Origin: Candidatus Dojkabacteria bacterium
Lineage (GTDB): Bacteria; Patescibacteriota; Dojkabacteria; B142; WJKM01
Length of the DNA: 36,597 nucleotides
Direction: 5' to 3'
NCBI GenBank assembly: GCA_014729085.1
Contig: WJKM01000016.1
Location: forward strand, 1-36,597
Each line of letters opens with the position of its first letter. Position 1 is the first letter of the stretch. Both the position numbers and the translations under genes were made by a program. Positions 15,233-23,382 of this stretch are shown here, one piece after another. The notes under the pieces were generated by a model. It saw nothing but the letters and a program-made list of their open reading frames with translations, was not told the origin of the DNA and ran no database searches.

Positions 15233-15270
15233 AAATGATTCCTATCACAGAGATGAGATAGGAATTATTT
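15233..15270 (+). promoter_or_regulatory. S10-operon leader hairpin
   Basis: A 14-bp stem (nine perfect central pairs, ATTCCTATC/GATAGGAAT, extended by AAATG/TATTT with one G-U) and a 10-nt loop ACAGAGATGA, ending 12 nt before the rpsJ ATG. It could be an autoregulatory site for a ribosomal protein (L4 in E. coli) or an initiation gate. The E. coli S10 leader is not visibly similar. Confidence 0.55.
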
Positions 15271-15282
15271 TCTGAACTTAAT

Positions 15283-15582
15283 ATGGATCGAATCAGAATA
15301 AAAATAAAAGCATACGACTCAAAAATTATCGATAATGTTGTAAAACAAATTGTCGATACGGTTACCAGAACGGGCGCAAGAATTGCCGGACCAATACCTT
15401 TACCTACAAGGATATCGAGATGGGCAGTAAAAAGATCGCCTTTTAAATATGGGAATGCAGTAGATCATTTCGAGATGAGGACACATAAAAGACTAATTGA
15501 TATTATTGATCCAAATTCAAAAACTATAGAATCTCTCCGTCATTTACAATTGGCGGCTGGGGTGTCAATAGAAATAAAATAA
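15283..15582 (+). CDS. rpsJ: 30S ribosomal protein S10 (uS10)
   Basis: 99 aa, full family length. Signatures: [15 protein letters not shown] at the N-terminus, [14 protein letters not shown] in the long ribosome-penetrating loop, and [12 protein letters not shown]. Sits in the 30S head and, in other bacteria, pairs with NusB in antitermination. First gene of the S10 operon, with its own candidate promoter and leader hairpin. ATG 15283 has no Shine-Dalgarno. Confidence 0.98.
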   Translation: MDRIRIKIKAYDSKIIDNVVKQIVDTVTRTGARIAGPIPLPTRISRWAVKRSPFKYGNAVDHFEMRTHKRLIDIIDPNSKTIESLRHLQLAAGVSIEIK

Positions 15583-15598
15583 ATTAAATTAATATTTT

Positions 15599-15631
15599 CT
15601 CTTCAAAAAAGAGGGTTAACACCTTTTTTTT
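15599..15631 (+). promoter_or_regulatory. Possible attenuator between rpsJ and rplC
   Basis: Two mutually exclusive stems: CTCTT-CAAAA-AAGAG (15599-15613) and AAAAAAGAGG-GTTAACA-CCTTTTTTTT (15605-15631, 10 bp with one G-U), the second ending in a T8 run. The arrangement is that of an antiterminator/terminator pair, although the stems are A/T-rich. Confidence 0.35.
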
Positions 15632-15647
15632 CTTAAAGATAGATACT

Positions 15648-16244
15648 ATGAAAATTATTGGTAAGAAAAAAATTATGACGCAAATTTTTAAGGATACCGG
15701 AGAAGTCGTTCCTGTAACAGTGATTGCATGTGAAAATTTGGTTATTGCTAGGAAAGAAGATGACAAAGTTTATGTTGGTTTGGGTAAAAAGAAAAAAGCA
15801 AATAAAGCTGAAAAGGGAAAATATTCAAGTTTAGGCTTTGTACCTCAAAAAGTAGTAATGACAAAATATGAGGGTTTTAAAGATAAAAAAGTTGGTGATA
15901 ATATTGATTTGGATATACTTGACGAGGTCAAAAAAGTAGATGTGAGATCGATTTCAAAAGGAAAAGGGTTTGCTGGAGTTGTAAAAAGATGGGGTTTCTC
16001 AGGAGGGCCTAAAACACACGGACAATCAGATAGATTGCGTGCTCCTGGTTCAATTGGAGCAGGTACTGATCCTGCGAGGGTCTTTCCCGGGAAAAAAATG
16101 CCAGGACGGCTTGGAGGAAAAATAGTAACAGTAAAGAATTTAGAAGTCGTAAAAATTGATCATAAGAATAATTTAATTTTTGTTAAAGGTGGTGTTCCTG
16201 GAGTAAAAAACGCAATTGTAGAGATAAATATTAAAGATATTTAA
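15648..16244 (+). CDS. rplC: 50S ribosomal protein L3 (uL3)
   Basis: 198 aa, slightly shorter than the E. coli protein (209). The conserved loop that reaches the peptidyl-transferase centre is clear: GKGFAGVVKRWGFSGGP, RAPGSIGAGTDPARVFPGKK and MPGRLGG. The position corresponding to the methylated Gln of E. coli L3 (GFQG) is Ala here (GFAG). Early assembly protein of the 50S subunit. It starts 65 nt after rpsJ; that gap holds the possible attenuator. Confidence 0.97.
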   Translation: MKIIGKKKIMTQIFKDTGEVVPVTVIACENLVIARKEDDKVYVGLGKKKKANKAEKGKYSSLGFVPQKVVMTKYEGFKDKKVGDNIDLDILDEVKKVDVRSISKGKGFAGVVKRWGFSGGPKTHGQSDRLRAPGSIGAGTDPARVFPGKKMPGRLGGKIVTVKNLEVVKIDHKNNLIFVKGGVPGVKNAIVEINIKDI

Positions 16245-16256
16245 TAATATAAATAA

Positions 16257-16883
16257 ATGAAAGTAACATTTTTAGACACAAAAGGAAAATCGCAAACCAA
16301 TAAATATGACTTAACGGACGATTTATTTGTAGAAAGTCCAAATATTGATTTAATAAGTCAATATATATATGTATATCTCGGTAATCAAAGACAGTCAAAT
16401 TCCAAAACTAAAGGTAGGGGAGAAGTACGAGGAGGAGGAAGAAAGCCATGGAGACAAAAAGGGACAGGAAGAGCTAGACATGGTTCAATTCGAAGTCCTA
16501 TTTGGAGAGGTGGAGGTATAACTTTTGGACCTACTGGTAATCAAAATTACAAAAAAAAGATGACTAAAAAGATGAAGAAGAATGCTTTTAAATCAGTAAT
16601 GACATTAAAAGCAAACGAAAATAAAATATATGTATCGGAAGACCCTAAGGTAACAAAGACCAAAGATGCAAGAAAATATTTGGAAAATTTTAAGAAAGAT
16701 TACAGAAAAATTTTATTAGTACAACAAAATAAAAGTAGTTATCATAAGTACTTTAAAAATATTGATAATATCAATATTGTAAGGTCAGGAGAATTAAATA
16801 CGTACGATGTTTTTTATGCACAAGAAGTAATTTTCTTTGAAAGTGCTACAGATGATTTGAAAGGAATTTTTAAAAATAGTTAA
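16257..16883 (+). CDS. rplD: 50S ribosomal protein L4 (uL4)
   Basis: 208 aa. The exit-tunnel loop is recognisable: RGGGRKPWRQKGTGRARHGSIRSP, then WRGGGITFGP. L4 binds 23S rRNA early in assembly, and in E. coli it also represses its own operon by binding the S10 leader; whether that holds here is untested, but a strong leader hairpin precedes rpsJ. ATG lies 12 nt after rplC. Confidence 0.97.
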   Translation: MKVTFLDTKGKSQTNKYDLTDDLFVESPNIDLISQYIYVYLGNQRQSNSKTKGRGEVRGGGRKPWRQKGTGRARHGSIRSPIWRGGGITFGPTGNQNYKKKMTKKMKKNAFKSVMTLKANENKIYVSEDPKVTKTKDARKYLENFKKDYRKILLVQQNKSSYHKYFKNIDNINIVRSGELNTYDVFYAQEVIFFESATDDLKGIFKNS

Positions 16884-16900
16884 TATAAATTTTTGAAATA

Positions 16901-17188
16901 ATGAAAAACTTGGTTATACAACCAATAATTACAGAAAAAAGTTTAAATCTTGTAGAGACCGAAAATCAATATACGTTTATGGTTGGTGAGAAGACGAATA
17001 AATTTCAGATTAAAAAAGAGATAGAAAATCGTTTTGGAGTTACAGTATTATCAGTTAAAACTATGATTTATCTTGGAAAAAGAACCGCATTTGGTAGAAA
17101 ACGTATACCTGGTATTAGACCAGATTTTAAAAAAGCAATTGTAACAATAAAAAAAGGTGATACAATACCGGATTTTGATATTAAATAA
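16901..17188 (+). CDS. rplW: 50S ribosomal protein L23 (uL23)
   Basis: 95 aa, normal length. N-terminal VIQPIITEKSLNLVE and central YTFMVGEKTNKFQIKKEIENRF are diagnostic. L23 sits at the tunnel exit and docks trigger factor and SRP. Lies 17 nt after rplD. Confidence 0.97.
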   Translation: MKNLVIQPIITEKSLNLVETENQYTFMVGEKTNKFQIKKEIENRFGVTVLSVKTMIYLGKRTAFGRKRIPGIRPDFKKAIVTIKKGDTIPDFDIK

Positions 17189-17206
17189 TTTATAAATATT
17201 TGAAAG

Positions 17207-18067
17207 GTGCTTAAAGAATATAAACCTACAACACCAACAAGAAGGCACACAGTTTTAGTTAAAGATAAAAGATTAGCTAAGCGACCTGTACCTAAGAATT
17301 TGATTAAAAAGGTGAAGTATAATGCTGGTAGAAGCGGGGGGCGTGTTAGTACCCGTCATAAAGGCGGAAGAGTTAAGCGTCAATACAGGGTTATAGATTT
17401 TAAAAGAGATAAATATGATGTTGAAGGCATTGTCGAGGATCTCTTTTATGATCCAAATCGTTCTGCAAATATTGCACTGATAAAATATGAAGATGGAGAA
17501 AGAAGATTTATCTTGGCCACAAAAAAGATGGAGAAGGGCCAAAATGTGATTTCTGGAGAAAAAGTACCAATTCGAGAAGGTAATGCCATGCCTTTAAAAA
17601 ATATACCATCTGGAATTTTTGTGCATAATGTTGAATTGAAAAGAGGGAAGGGTGGAGTTATGGGAAGATCTGCTGGTGCTGCAATTCAAAAACAAGGAGA
17701 AACAGGAGAATATGTTCAATTAAAAATGCCGAGTGGAGAAATTAGATTAGTAAGAGGTGAAAATTATGCTACTATTGGACAAGTTGGAAACGAATTACAT
17801 GGTTTAAAGAAGTTAGGTAAAGCCGGAAGAAAAAGGAAGATGGGGATAAGGCCAACAGTAAGAGGTGTGGCACAATCCTGGAAGCATCCGCATGGTGGTG
17901 GTCAGGGTAAGGGAGGTCGAGTAGGGCCTGGAGGACCAGCTAAAACTCCATGGGGTAAGAAACAAGGCGTTAAAACTAGAAAGAATAAACGAACTAATAA
18001 GTACATTATTAAAAGAAGAACTTCAAAAAGAAGACGAAAAGTAAAGAGATATAAAACAATAGTATAA
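17207..18067 (+). CDS. rplB: 50S ribosomal protein L2 (uL2)
   Basis: 286 aa with a GTG start (MLKEYKPTTPTRR). Signatures: GRNxxGRVSTRHKGG-type segment (AGRSGGRVSTRHKGGR), EYVQLKMPSGEIRLV and the peptidyl-transferase-proximal HPHGGG with TPWGKK. Odd point: the highly conserved AMNPVDHPHGGG reads AQSWKHPHGGG, one residue shorter and with NPVD replaced; the key His is kept. GTG is preceded by GAAAG. The C-terminus is Arg/Lys-rich as usual. Confidence 0.97.
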   Translation: MLKEYKPTTPTRRHTVLVKDKRLAKRPVPKNLIKKVKYNAGRSGGRVSTRHKGGRVKRQYRVIDFKRDKYDVEGIVEDLFYDPNRSANIALIKYEDGERRFILATKKMEKGQNVISGEKVPIREGNAMPLKNIPSGIFVHNVELKRGKGGVMGRSAGAAIQKQGETGEYVQLKMPSGEIRLVRGENYATIGQVGNELHGLKKLGKAGRKRKMGIRPTVRGVAQSWKHPHGGGQGKGGRVGPGGPAKTPWGKKQGVKTRKNKRTNKYIIKRRTSKRRRKVKRYKTIV

Positions 18068-18101
18068 TCATTAAGTATTAAATTAATTTAATAAATCAAA
18101 A

Positions 18102-18413
18102 ATGAGTAGATCTCTAAAAAAAGGACCTTATATAGATGAAAAGTTATTACAAAAGGTTCAAAAAGCAAAAAAAGACAGTTCAACCCAAAAAATTAAAACT
18201 TGGGCTAGAGAATCAACAGTAACACCAGAAATGGTTGGGGTTACTTTATCTATTCATAACGGGAAACGATTTATTGATGTCTATATAACTGAATCAATGG
18301 TAGGACACAAGGTAGGCGAATTTGCACCAACTAGAAGATTTACTGGACATAGTAAGAAGGGTAAAATTGCTAAAGCTACTGGAACAACAGGTAGAATTTT
18401 AGATGAAGAATAA
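18102..18413 (+). CDS. rpsS: 30S ribosomal protein S19 (uS19)
   Basis: 103 aa. N-terminal [12 protein letters not shown], then [40 protein letters not shown] are diagnostic. S19 pairs with S13 in the 30S head near the A-site finger. A short extra C-terminal tail ([12 protein letters not shown]) extends past the usual end. Spacer from rplB is 34 nt of almost pure A/T. Confidence 0.97.
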   Translation: MSRSLKKGPYIDEKLLQKVQKAKKDSSTQKIKTWARESTVTPEMVGVTLSIHNGKRFIDVYITESMVGHKVGEFAPTRRFTGHSKKGKIAKATGTTGRILDEE

Positions 18414-18430
18414 TTATAAAATTATAAATA

Positions 18431-18775
18431 ATGACTGACAAAATTTATGCAGTTGCAAAAAATGTAAGAATAGCTCCAAGGAAAGCCAGATTGGTTGTCG
18501 ATTTGGTAAGAGGAGAAAATGCGGAAGAAGCTAGTGAAAAGTTAAAGTTTGTAAATAAAAAAGCAGCACTTCATGTTAGAAAGGTTATTGATAGTGCAGT
18601 TGCTAATGCTATAAATAATTTTGATAAAGATGCAAAGAATTTGTTTATTAAAGAGGCACGGGTAGACGAAGGCTATACTCTTAAAAGAGGTAGAGCCGTA
18701 TCTAAAGGAAGATATCATAGAATTTTAAAACGGAATAGTCATATAGTAATTGGACTAACCGAAAAATCAGAATAA
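18431..18775 (+). CDS. rplV: 50S ribosomal protein L22 (uL22)
   Basis: 114 aa, normal. N-terminal AKNVRIAPRKARLVVDLVRG and the extended loop DEGYTLKRGRAVSKGRYHRI that lines the exit tunnel are diagnostic. Lies 17 nt after rpsS. Confidence 0.97.
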   Translation: MTDKIYAVAKNVRIAPRKARLVVDLVRGENAEEASEKLKFVNKKAALHVRKVIDSAVANAINNFDKDAKNLFIKEARVDEGYTLKRGRAVSKGRYHRILKRNSHIVIGLTEKSE

Positions 18776-18800
18776 TTTTTAAGTATTTATTAAATAAATT

Positions 18801-19439
18801 ATGGGTCAAAAAGTTAACGCAAAAGGTTTTAGAATAGGTGTAAATAAAAATTGGGAATCAATTTGTTATGTTGATAAATTGAATTACGCTGATAATCTTG
18901 CAGAAGATTTGAAGATAAGAAAGTATATCCAGGAAAATCTGAGGTCAGCAGGTATTGTGTCAACAAAAATTAAAAAATTCATGAACAAGAAATTGATTGA
19001 GATTTCTGTTGCTAGACCCGGAGTTGTTATCGGGAGAGGTGGTTCTGGAATTGATCAAGTAAACAAAGATTTAGCAAGAATTACAAAGGGTAAAGTTGAA
19101 GTAAAACTGTACGAAGTAAAAAAACCAGAATTATCATCTAAACTCATTGCAGAAAACATTTCCGACCAACTTGTAAGAAGAATTGTACCTAAATTTGCAG
19201 TAAGCAGGGAGATGAAGTCTGCACAAGGTGCTGGAGGAATTAAAGGAATAAGGATTTGGATATCTGGAAGAATAAAAGGGGTCGAAATTGCCCGGACTGA
19301 AAAATTTCAGTGGGGATCAGTCCCTTTACAAACTTTAAGAGCAGATATTGATTATTATCAGACAGACTGTTTGGTACCAAATGCAGGATTGCATGGAATT
19401 AAAGTGTGGGTTTATAAGGGTGAAAAACAAACAATTTAA
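18801..19439 (+). CDS. rpsC: 30S ribosomal protein S3 (uS3)
   Basis: 212 aa. N-terminal MGQKVNAKGFRIGVNKNWES, KH-domain motif RPGVVIGRGGSGID, and C-terminal SGRIKGVEIARTE and TDCLVPNAGLHGIKVW are diagnostic. Forms part of the mRNA entry pore. The ATG is preceded by ATTTATTAAATAAATT, with no Shine-Dalgarno. Confidence 0.98.
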   Translation: MGQKVNAKGFRIGVNKNWESICYVDKLNYADNLAEDLKIRKYIQENLRSAGIVSTKIKKFMNKKLIEISVARPGVVIGRGGSGIDQVNKDLARITKGKVEVKLYEVKKPELSSKLIAENISDQLVRRIVPKFAVSREMKSAQGAGGIKGIRIWISGRIKGVEIARTEKFQWGSVPLQTLRADIDYYQTDCLVPNAGLHGIKVWVYKGEKQTI

Positions 19440-19459
19440 ATTACATTTATTGAATTGAT

Positions 19460-19867
19460 ATGTTACAGCCAAAGAAACGAAAATATAGAAAGTCCTTTCA
19501 ACCAAAGATGAAGGGAGTTGCTTATAGAGGTTCAAGATTAACACATGGAGACTATGGATTAAAATCTATGGGAAGATCTTGGTTAACGTCTAGACAGATT
19601 GAGGCTGCTAGAAAAGCAATTGTTCGAGAAGTGAAAAGAAAAGGAAAACTCTGGATTAAAGTTTTTCCTCATACACCAGTTACAAGCAAACCAAGTGAGG
19701 TGGGTATGGGAAAAGGTAAGGGAGAAGTAGATCAATACGTTTTAGGTCTAAAACCTGGAAGAATTATTTTTGAATTAGGAGGTGTTCCAAAACCAGTAGC
19801 GAAAGAAGCATTACGAAAAGCTGCACAGAAATTGCCCGTTATTTGTAAATTTATATCAAAAGATTAA
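19460..19867 (+). CDS. rplP: 50S ribosomal protein L16 (uL16)
   Basis: 135 aa, normal length. MLQPKKRKYRKSFQ, QIEAARKAIVREVKRKGKLW and MGKGKGEVDQYV are diagnostic. The Arg that precedes MGKGKG in E. coli (Arg81, hydroxylated by YcfD) is Gly here (SEVGMGKGKG). L16 contacts the A-site tRNA and is needed for peptidyl transfer. Confidence 0.97.
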   Translation: MLQPKKRKYRKSFQPKMKGVAYRGSRLTHGDYGLKSMGRSWLTSRQIEAARKAIVREVKRKGKLWIKVFPHTPVTSKPSEVGMGKGKGEVDQYVLGLKPGRIIFELGGVPKPVAKEALRKAAQKLPVICKFISKD

Positions 19868-19871
19868 AAAG

Positions 19872-20066
19872 GTGGACATAGATAAACTTAGAAAAAAAAC
19901 AGAAGAGGAACTCAAAACTAGATTAACTGAAAAAAGAGGTGAATTAGTTGAGCTTAGGTATAATGTAAAGTTAGGTAAGGAAACCAGTTATTCGCAAGTC
20001 AAAGAACTAAAAAAAGAGATTGCAAGAATAAATACAATACTAAATGAGCAATCTTTTAAGAAATAG
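19872..20066 (+). CDS. rpmC: 50S ribosomal protein L29 (uL29)
   Basis: 64 aa with a GTG start four nt after the rplP stop. DIDKLRKKTEEELKTRLTEKRGELVELRYNV and the second helix are typical of the two-helix L29. Neighbours L23 at the tunnel exit. GTG is preceded by AAAAAG. Confidence 0.95.
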   Translation: MDIDKLRKKTEEELKTRLTEKRGELVELRYNVKLGKETSYSQVKELKKEIARINTILNEQSFKK

Positions 20067-20089
20067 TTTATTATATTAACTTGGATTTA

Positions 20090-20365
20090 ATGGAAGAAAA
20101 ACTCAAATCTAGAAAAAGACTGCAGGGTATAGTCACAAACATAATTGATGATAATACAGTTAAAATTCGTGTAGAGACTAAAAGTGCACATCCAATGTAT
20201 GGTAAGATTATGAAATCACATAAAACATATTTGGTACATAATACTAAGTTCGTAAAAGAAGACGGTATTGATATAGAAGTAGGGGAAGAAGTTGTAGTAG
20301 AAGAGTGTAAACCAATAAGTAAGAAAAAATCATTTATTTTGATAGATAAAATAGTAAGAAAATGA
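20090..20365 (+). CDS. rpsQ: 30S ribosomal protein S17 (uS17)
   Basis: 91 aa from ATG 20090 ([13 protein letters not shown]); the track's TTG at 20081 adds only MDL. OB-fold signatures [36 protein letters not shown] and [18 protein letters not shown]. The stop is TGA, overlapping the rplN ATG (ATGA), which implies coupled translation and shows that TGA is a stop codon here. Confidence 0.96.
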   Translation: MEEKLKSRKRLQGIVTNIIDDNTVKIRVETKSAHPMYGKIMKSHKTYLVHNTKFVKEDGIDIEVGEEVVVEECKPISKKKSFILIDKIVRK

Positions 20366-20745
20366 TTCAGAAACTATCTCGTTTAAAAGTAGCTGATAAT
20401 ACAGGAGCAAAAGAATTAATGGTTATTAATGTCCTAAGTAGATGGAAAGGTAACTATTATCAAAGATTTGGTTCTGTCGGTGAAATTGTTGTAGGTTCAG
20501 TAAAAAAGAGCAGTCCGTTTTCGGAATTTGAAGAAGGTTCAGTTGTTTATGGTGTGATTGTCAGAACTAAAAAAGAAGTACGGCGAAAGGATGGTTCTTA
20601 TATCAGATTTGATGATAATGCTGTTGTTATTATTGGGAAGGAGTCTCAGGAACCAAAAGGTACAAGAGTTTTTGGTCCCATTGCCAGAGAAGTAAAAGAC
20701 AAAGGATATGATAAAATCGCAAGTCTTGCACCAGAAGTTTTATAA
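20362..20745 (+). CDS. rplN: 50S ribosomal protein L14 (uL14)
   Basis: 127 aa, five more than E. coli. [40 protein letters not shown] and [12 protein letters not shown] are diagnostic; a short insertion sits near [17 protein letters not shown]14 contacts 16S rRNA in an intersubunit bridge. The start overlaps the rpsQ stop by four bases. Confidence 0.97.
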   Translation: MIQKLSRLKVADNTGAKELMVINVLSRWKGNYYQRFGSVGEIVVGSVKKSSPFSEFEEGSVVYGVIVRTKKEVRRKDGSYIRFDDNAVVIIGKESQEPKGTRVFGPIAREVKDKGYDKIASLAPEVL

Positions 20746-20766
20746 TTTTTATATTTAATAGTTAAC

Positions 20767-21207
20767 GTGAAAGTTTTAAAAGGAGACACAGTAAAAGTAA
20801 TTTCAGGCAAGGATCGCAATAAAACAGGTGAGGTACTTGTCGCATTGCCAAAACAGAATAAAGTAGTTGTTAAGGGTGTGAATATAGTGACAAAACATCA
20901 AAAAGCTAGAGGGAAGGATAAGCCTGCAGGAAGAATTAAGTTCGAACTACCGATAGATGTATCAAACGTTCAAGTAATTGATCCAGCAACAGGCAAACCT
21001 ACGAGAATTAAATATACATTTAAAGATGGTAAAAAGGTAAGACAGATAGGAGAACATTCAGAGGATAAGAAAAAAACCGAAAAGACGAAATCAACAAGCA
21101 AAAAAACAAAAAGTAATAAATCCAAAAAGAAAACAAATAAAAAAACTGAGAAAAAATCAAAATCTACAAAAAAAGATAAAGCGACTAAGAAAAAAAGTAA
21201 AAAATAA
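20767..21207 (+). CDS. rplX: 50S ribosomal protein L24 (uL24) with lysine-rich tail
   Basis: 146 aa with a GTG start. The first ~100 residues are a normal KOW-domain L24 (VLKGDTVKVISGKDRNKTGEVL, IDVSNVQVIDPATGKPTRI). The last ~45 residues are almost only Lys, Ser and Thr, a low-complexity basic tail absent from typical L24 (about 103 aa). L24 starts 50S assembly at the 5' end of 23S rRNA; the tail could reach into rRNA or the tunnel exit area. Confidence 0.95.
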   Translation: MKVLKGDTVKVISGKDRNKTGEVLVALPKQNKVVVKGVNIVTKHQKARGKDKPAGRIKFELPIDVSNVQVIDPATGKPTRIKYTFKDGKKVRQIGEHSEDKKKTEKTKSTSKKTKSNKSKKKTNKKTEKKSKSTKKDKATKKKSKK

Positions 21208-21224
21208 CATTAAAAATCAATTAA

Positions 21225-21776
21225 ATGAAACTTGAATCGCAATTAAAAAAACAATATCTTAAGAAGTATAGACAAGGGCTTAAAGAAGAGCTGGAACTTG
21301 AAAATATCAATGCTGTACCTAATCTGGAAAAGATAGTTATAAATAGCGGTATTGGAGAGGCAAAAGAAAATCCGGAACTTATAGATGAGTTGATGAAGGA
21401 TTTCACAATATTATCTGGTCAAAAACCAGTAGTTACGAAATCTAAAGAGTCAATATCAAACTTTAAAGTTAAAGAAGGTATGCCTATCGGGTTAAAGGTT
21501 ACTTTGAGAGGAATGAGAATGTGGGCATTTTTAGAAAAATTAATTCATATTGTTTTACCAAGGGTAAAAGACTTTAGAGGATTATCAAGAAAAAGTTTCG
21601 ATGGTGCTGGGAATTATAGTATGGGTTTGAAAGAACAATTAGTTTTCCCAGAAATAGATTCAACTAAGGTAAAGAAAAGACAAGGAATGCAAATAGTTAT
21701 TTGTACTACAGCTGACAATAACGAGGCTGCAGAGATATTATTAGAAAAATTCAATTTTCCTTTTGTTAAACAGTAG
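21225..21776 (+). CDS. rplE: 50S ribosomal protein L5 (uL5)
   Basis: 183 aa, normal. [68 protein letters not shown] are diagnostic. Binds 5S rRNA in the central protuberance. Separated by two nt from the next start. Confidence 0.98.
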   Translation: MKLESQLKKQYLKKYRQGLKEELELENINAVPNLEKIVINSGIGEAKENPELIDELMKDFTILSGQKPVVTKSKESISNFKVKEGMPIGLKVTLRGMRMWAFLEKLIHIVLPRVKDFRGLSRKSFDGAGNYSMGLKEQLVFPEIDSTKVKKRQGMQIVICTTADNNEAAEILLEKFNFPFVKQ

Positions 21777-21778
21777 AA

Positions 21779-21988
21779 ATGAGTACAAAAGCTCAAGAAG
21801 CAAAAGAAAAGAAATTAAAAAAGAAATATAAAAGCAACACTTTAAAGTATAAAACACGTTTATTTAACAGATGTAAGGTAACAGGAAGAGCTAGAGGTTA
21901 TATGAGAAGATTTGGTATTTCAAGAATAACTTTTAGGGAATTTGCCTTAAAAGGTTTATTACCAGGAGTAAGAAAAGCAAGTTGGTAA
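21779..21988 (+). CDS. rpsN: 30S ribosomal protein S14 (uS14), short zinc-free form
   Basis: 69 aa. The C-terminal core is clear ([29 protein letters not shown]). Short S14 proteins usually have a zinc knuckle (CxxC...CxxC); here the four positions are C, T, S and T (RCKVTG and GISRIT), so zinc cannot be bound. It thus combines a length near the 61-residue zinc type with the cysteine-free sequence of the long E. coli type. Start two nt after rplE. Confidence 0.95.
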   Translation: MSTKAQEAKEKKLKKKYKSNTLKYKTRLFNRCKVTGRARGYMRRFGISRITFREFALKGLLPGVRKASW

Positions 21989-22018
21989 TTTTTAGTTATT
22001 ATTTTATTTAGAATTATT

Positions 22019-22414
22019 ATGGTAAATGATCCAATAGGAGATGCGTTAACTAGAATTAGAAATGCATACCTGCGTGGTCATAATCAAGTTTCAATTCCTT
22101 ACTCGAAAATGATAAGTGCTATTGTTAAAATTTTAGAGGAAGAGAACTATATTCAGGATTATGAAATTACGGAAAATGACAAAGGATTCAAAGTTCTAAC
22201 AATTGAGTTGTTATACTTTGGTAAAAATCCAGGGATTAAAAGTTTAAAACGAATATCTAGACCAGGTGTTAGGCAGTATGTCGGATATAAAGATATTCCA
22301 CGAATTATTGATGGGATGGGAATATGTATTCTATCAACGACAAAGGGTGTAATTAGTGGAAAAAGGGCAAAAACAGAGAGAATAGGAGGCGAATTACTAT
22401 GTTCAATTTATTAA
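22019..22414 (+). CDS. rpsH: 30S ribosomal protein S8 (uS8)
   Basis: 131 aa. NDPIGDALTRIRNAYLRG, SRPGVRQYV and the C-terminal GICILSTTKGVISGKRAK, IGGELLCSIY are diagnostic. S8 binds the central domain of 16S rRNA and in E. coli represses the spc operon. The leader GAATTATTATG is the same string as before fusA. Confidence 0.98.
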   Translation: MVNDPIGDALTRIRNAYLRGHNQVSIPYSKMISAIVKILEEENYIQDYEITENDKGFKVLTIELLYFGKNPGIKSLKRISRPGVRQYVGYKDIPRIIDGMGICILSTTKGVISGKRAKTERIGGELLCSIY

Positions 22415-22428
22415 AATTATAATGAAAA

Positions 22429-23001
22429 ATGTCAAGAATCGGATATAAACCAATAAAATTTGATACTCCAGTGGAAATTAAAGTAGAGAAAGGAGGTTCC
22501 TTCGGAAATATTCTTGTGACTGTTAAGGGACCAAAAGGTGAACTGAAACAAGATATTAGAAATGGAATTAATGTAGAGGTGGATCAAGAGAATAAAGTCA
22601 TTGAGTTAACACGAGAGAATGATTTACATCAAATGAAGGCATATCATGGTCTTTACAGATCTTTGATTGCCAATATGATAGAAGGGGTAACAAAAGGATA
22701 CGAGAAAAATTTAGAAATTCATGGTGTCGGTTATCGTGTAAAACTTACAGGTAATAAATTAGATTTTAGTCTAGGTCAAAATCACCCTATTGAGATTGAA
22801 GCTCCTGAAGGTATTGAATTTGAAGTAAAAGATGAAGTTAAGATTAAGGTAAAAGGTATAGATAAACAATTAGTAGGCAAGATAGCTGCTCAGATTAGAG
22901 AAATTAAGAAACCTGAACCTTACAAGGGTAAAGGAATCAGGTATGTTGGTGAATATGTACGTAGAAAAGCTGGAAAAGCAGCAATTAAAGCTACTGTTTA
23001 A
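22429..23001 (+). CDS. rplF: 50S ribosomal protein L6 (uL6)
   Basis: 190 aa. SRIGYKPIKF, VTVKGPKGELKQDI, LEIHGVGYRVKL and the C-terminal EPYKGKGIRYVGEYVRRKAGKAA are diagnostic. Sits near the sarcin-ricin loop and factor-binding site. Lies 14 nt after rpsH. Confidence 0.98.
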   Translation: MSRIGYKPIKFDTPVEIKVEKGGSFGNILVTVKGPKGELKQDIRNGINVEVDQENKVIELTRENDLHQMKAYHGLYRSLIANMIEGVTKGYEKNLEIHGVGYRVKLTGNKLDFSLGQNHPIEIEAPEGIEFEVKDEVKIKVKGIDKQLVGKIAAQIREIKKPEPYKGKGIRYVGEYVRRKAGKAAIKATV

Positions 23002-23020
23002 ATAATTTAATACATTTATT

Positions 23021-23365
23021 ATGAGAGAAAAAGAAGAATATAGAAAACGAAGAAAAATGAAAATTAGAAAAAAAATATCTGGAACTGCTGACAGACCAAG
23101 ATTAGCAGTTTTTAGATCAAATGCACATATTTATGCGCAATTAATTGATGATGAAAATAACGTTACACTTGGAAGTGCCAGTGATTTAGATTTAAAAGCA
23201 AAAGGGACGAAAACCGAAAGAGCGGAAACTGTAGGTAAGGAAATTGCAAAAATTGCAAAATCAAAGAAAATTGAGACAATAATATTTGATAGAGGAGGAT
23301 ATAAATTCCATGGACGTGTTAAAGCTTTGGCCGATGGTGCAAAAGAAGCAGGATTAATATTTTAA
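23021..23365 (+). CDS. rplR: 50S ribosomal protein L18 (uL18)
   Basis: 114 aa. [28 protein letters not shown] and [24 protein letters not shown] are diagnostic. Binds 5S rRNA with L5. Lies 19 nt after rplF. Confidence 0.98.
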   Translation: MREKEEYRKRRKMKIRKKISGTADRPRLAVFRSNAHIYAQLIDDENNVTLGSASDLDLKAKGTKTERAETVGKEIAKIAKSKKIETIIFDRGGYKFHGRVKALADGAKEAGLIF

Positions 23366-23382
23366 TTATTTTAAATTTTCCA

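Noticed and set aside
20362-20366. Possible UGA recoding (UGA=Gly) as in Gracilibacteria
   Set aside because: TGA ends rpsQ at the normal S17 C-terminus, and all conserved proteins are full length under the standard code.
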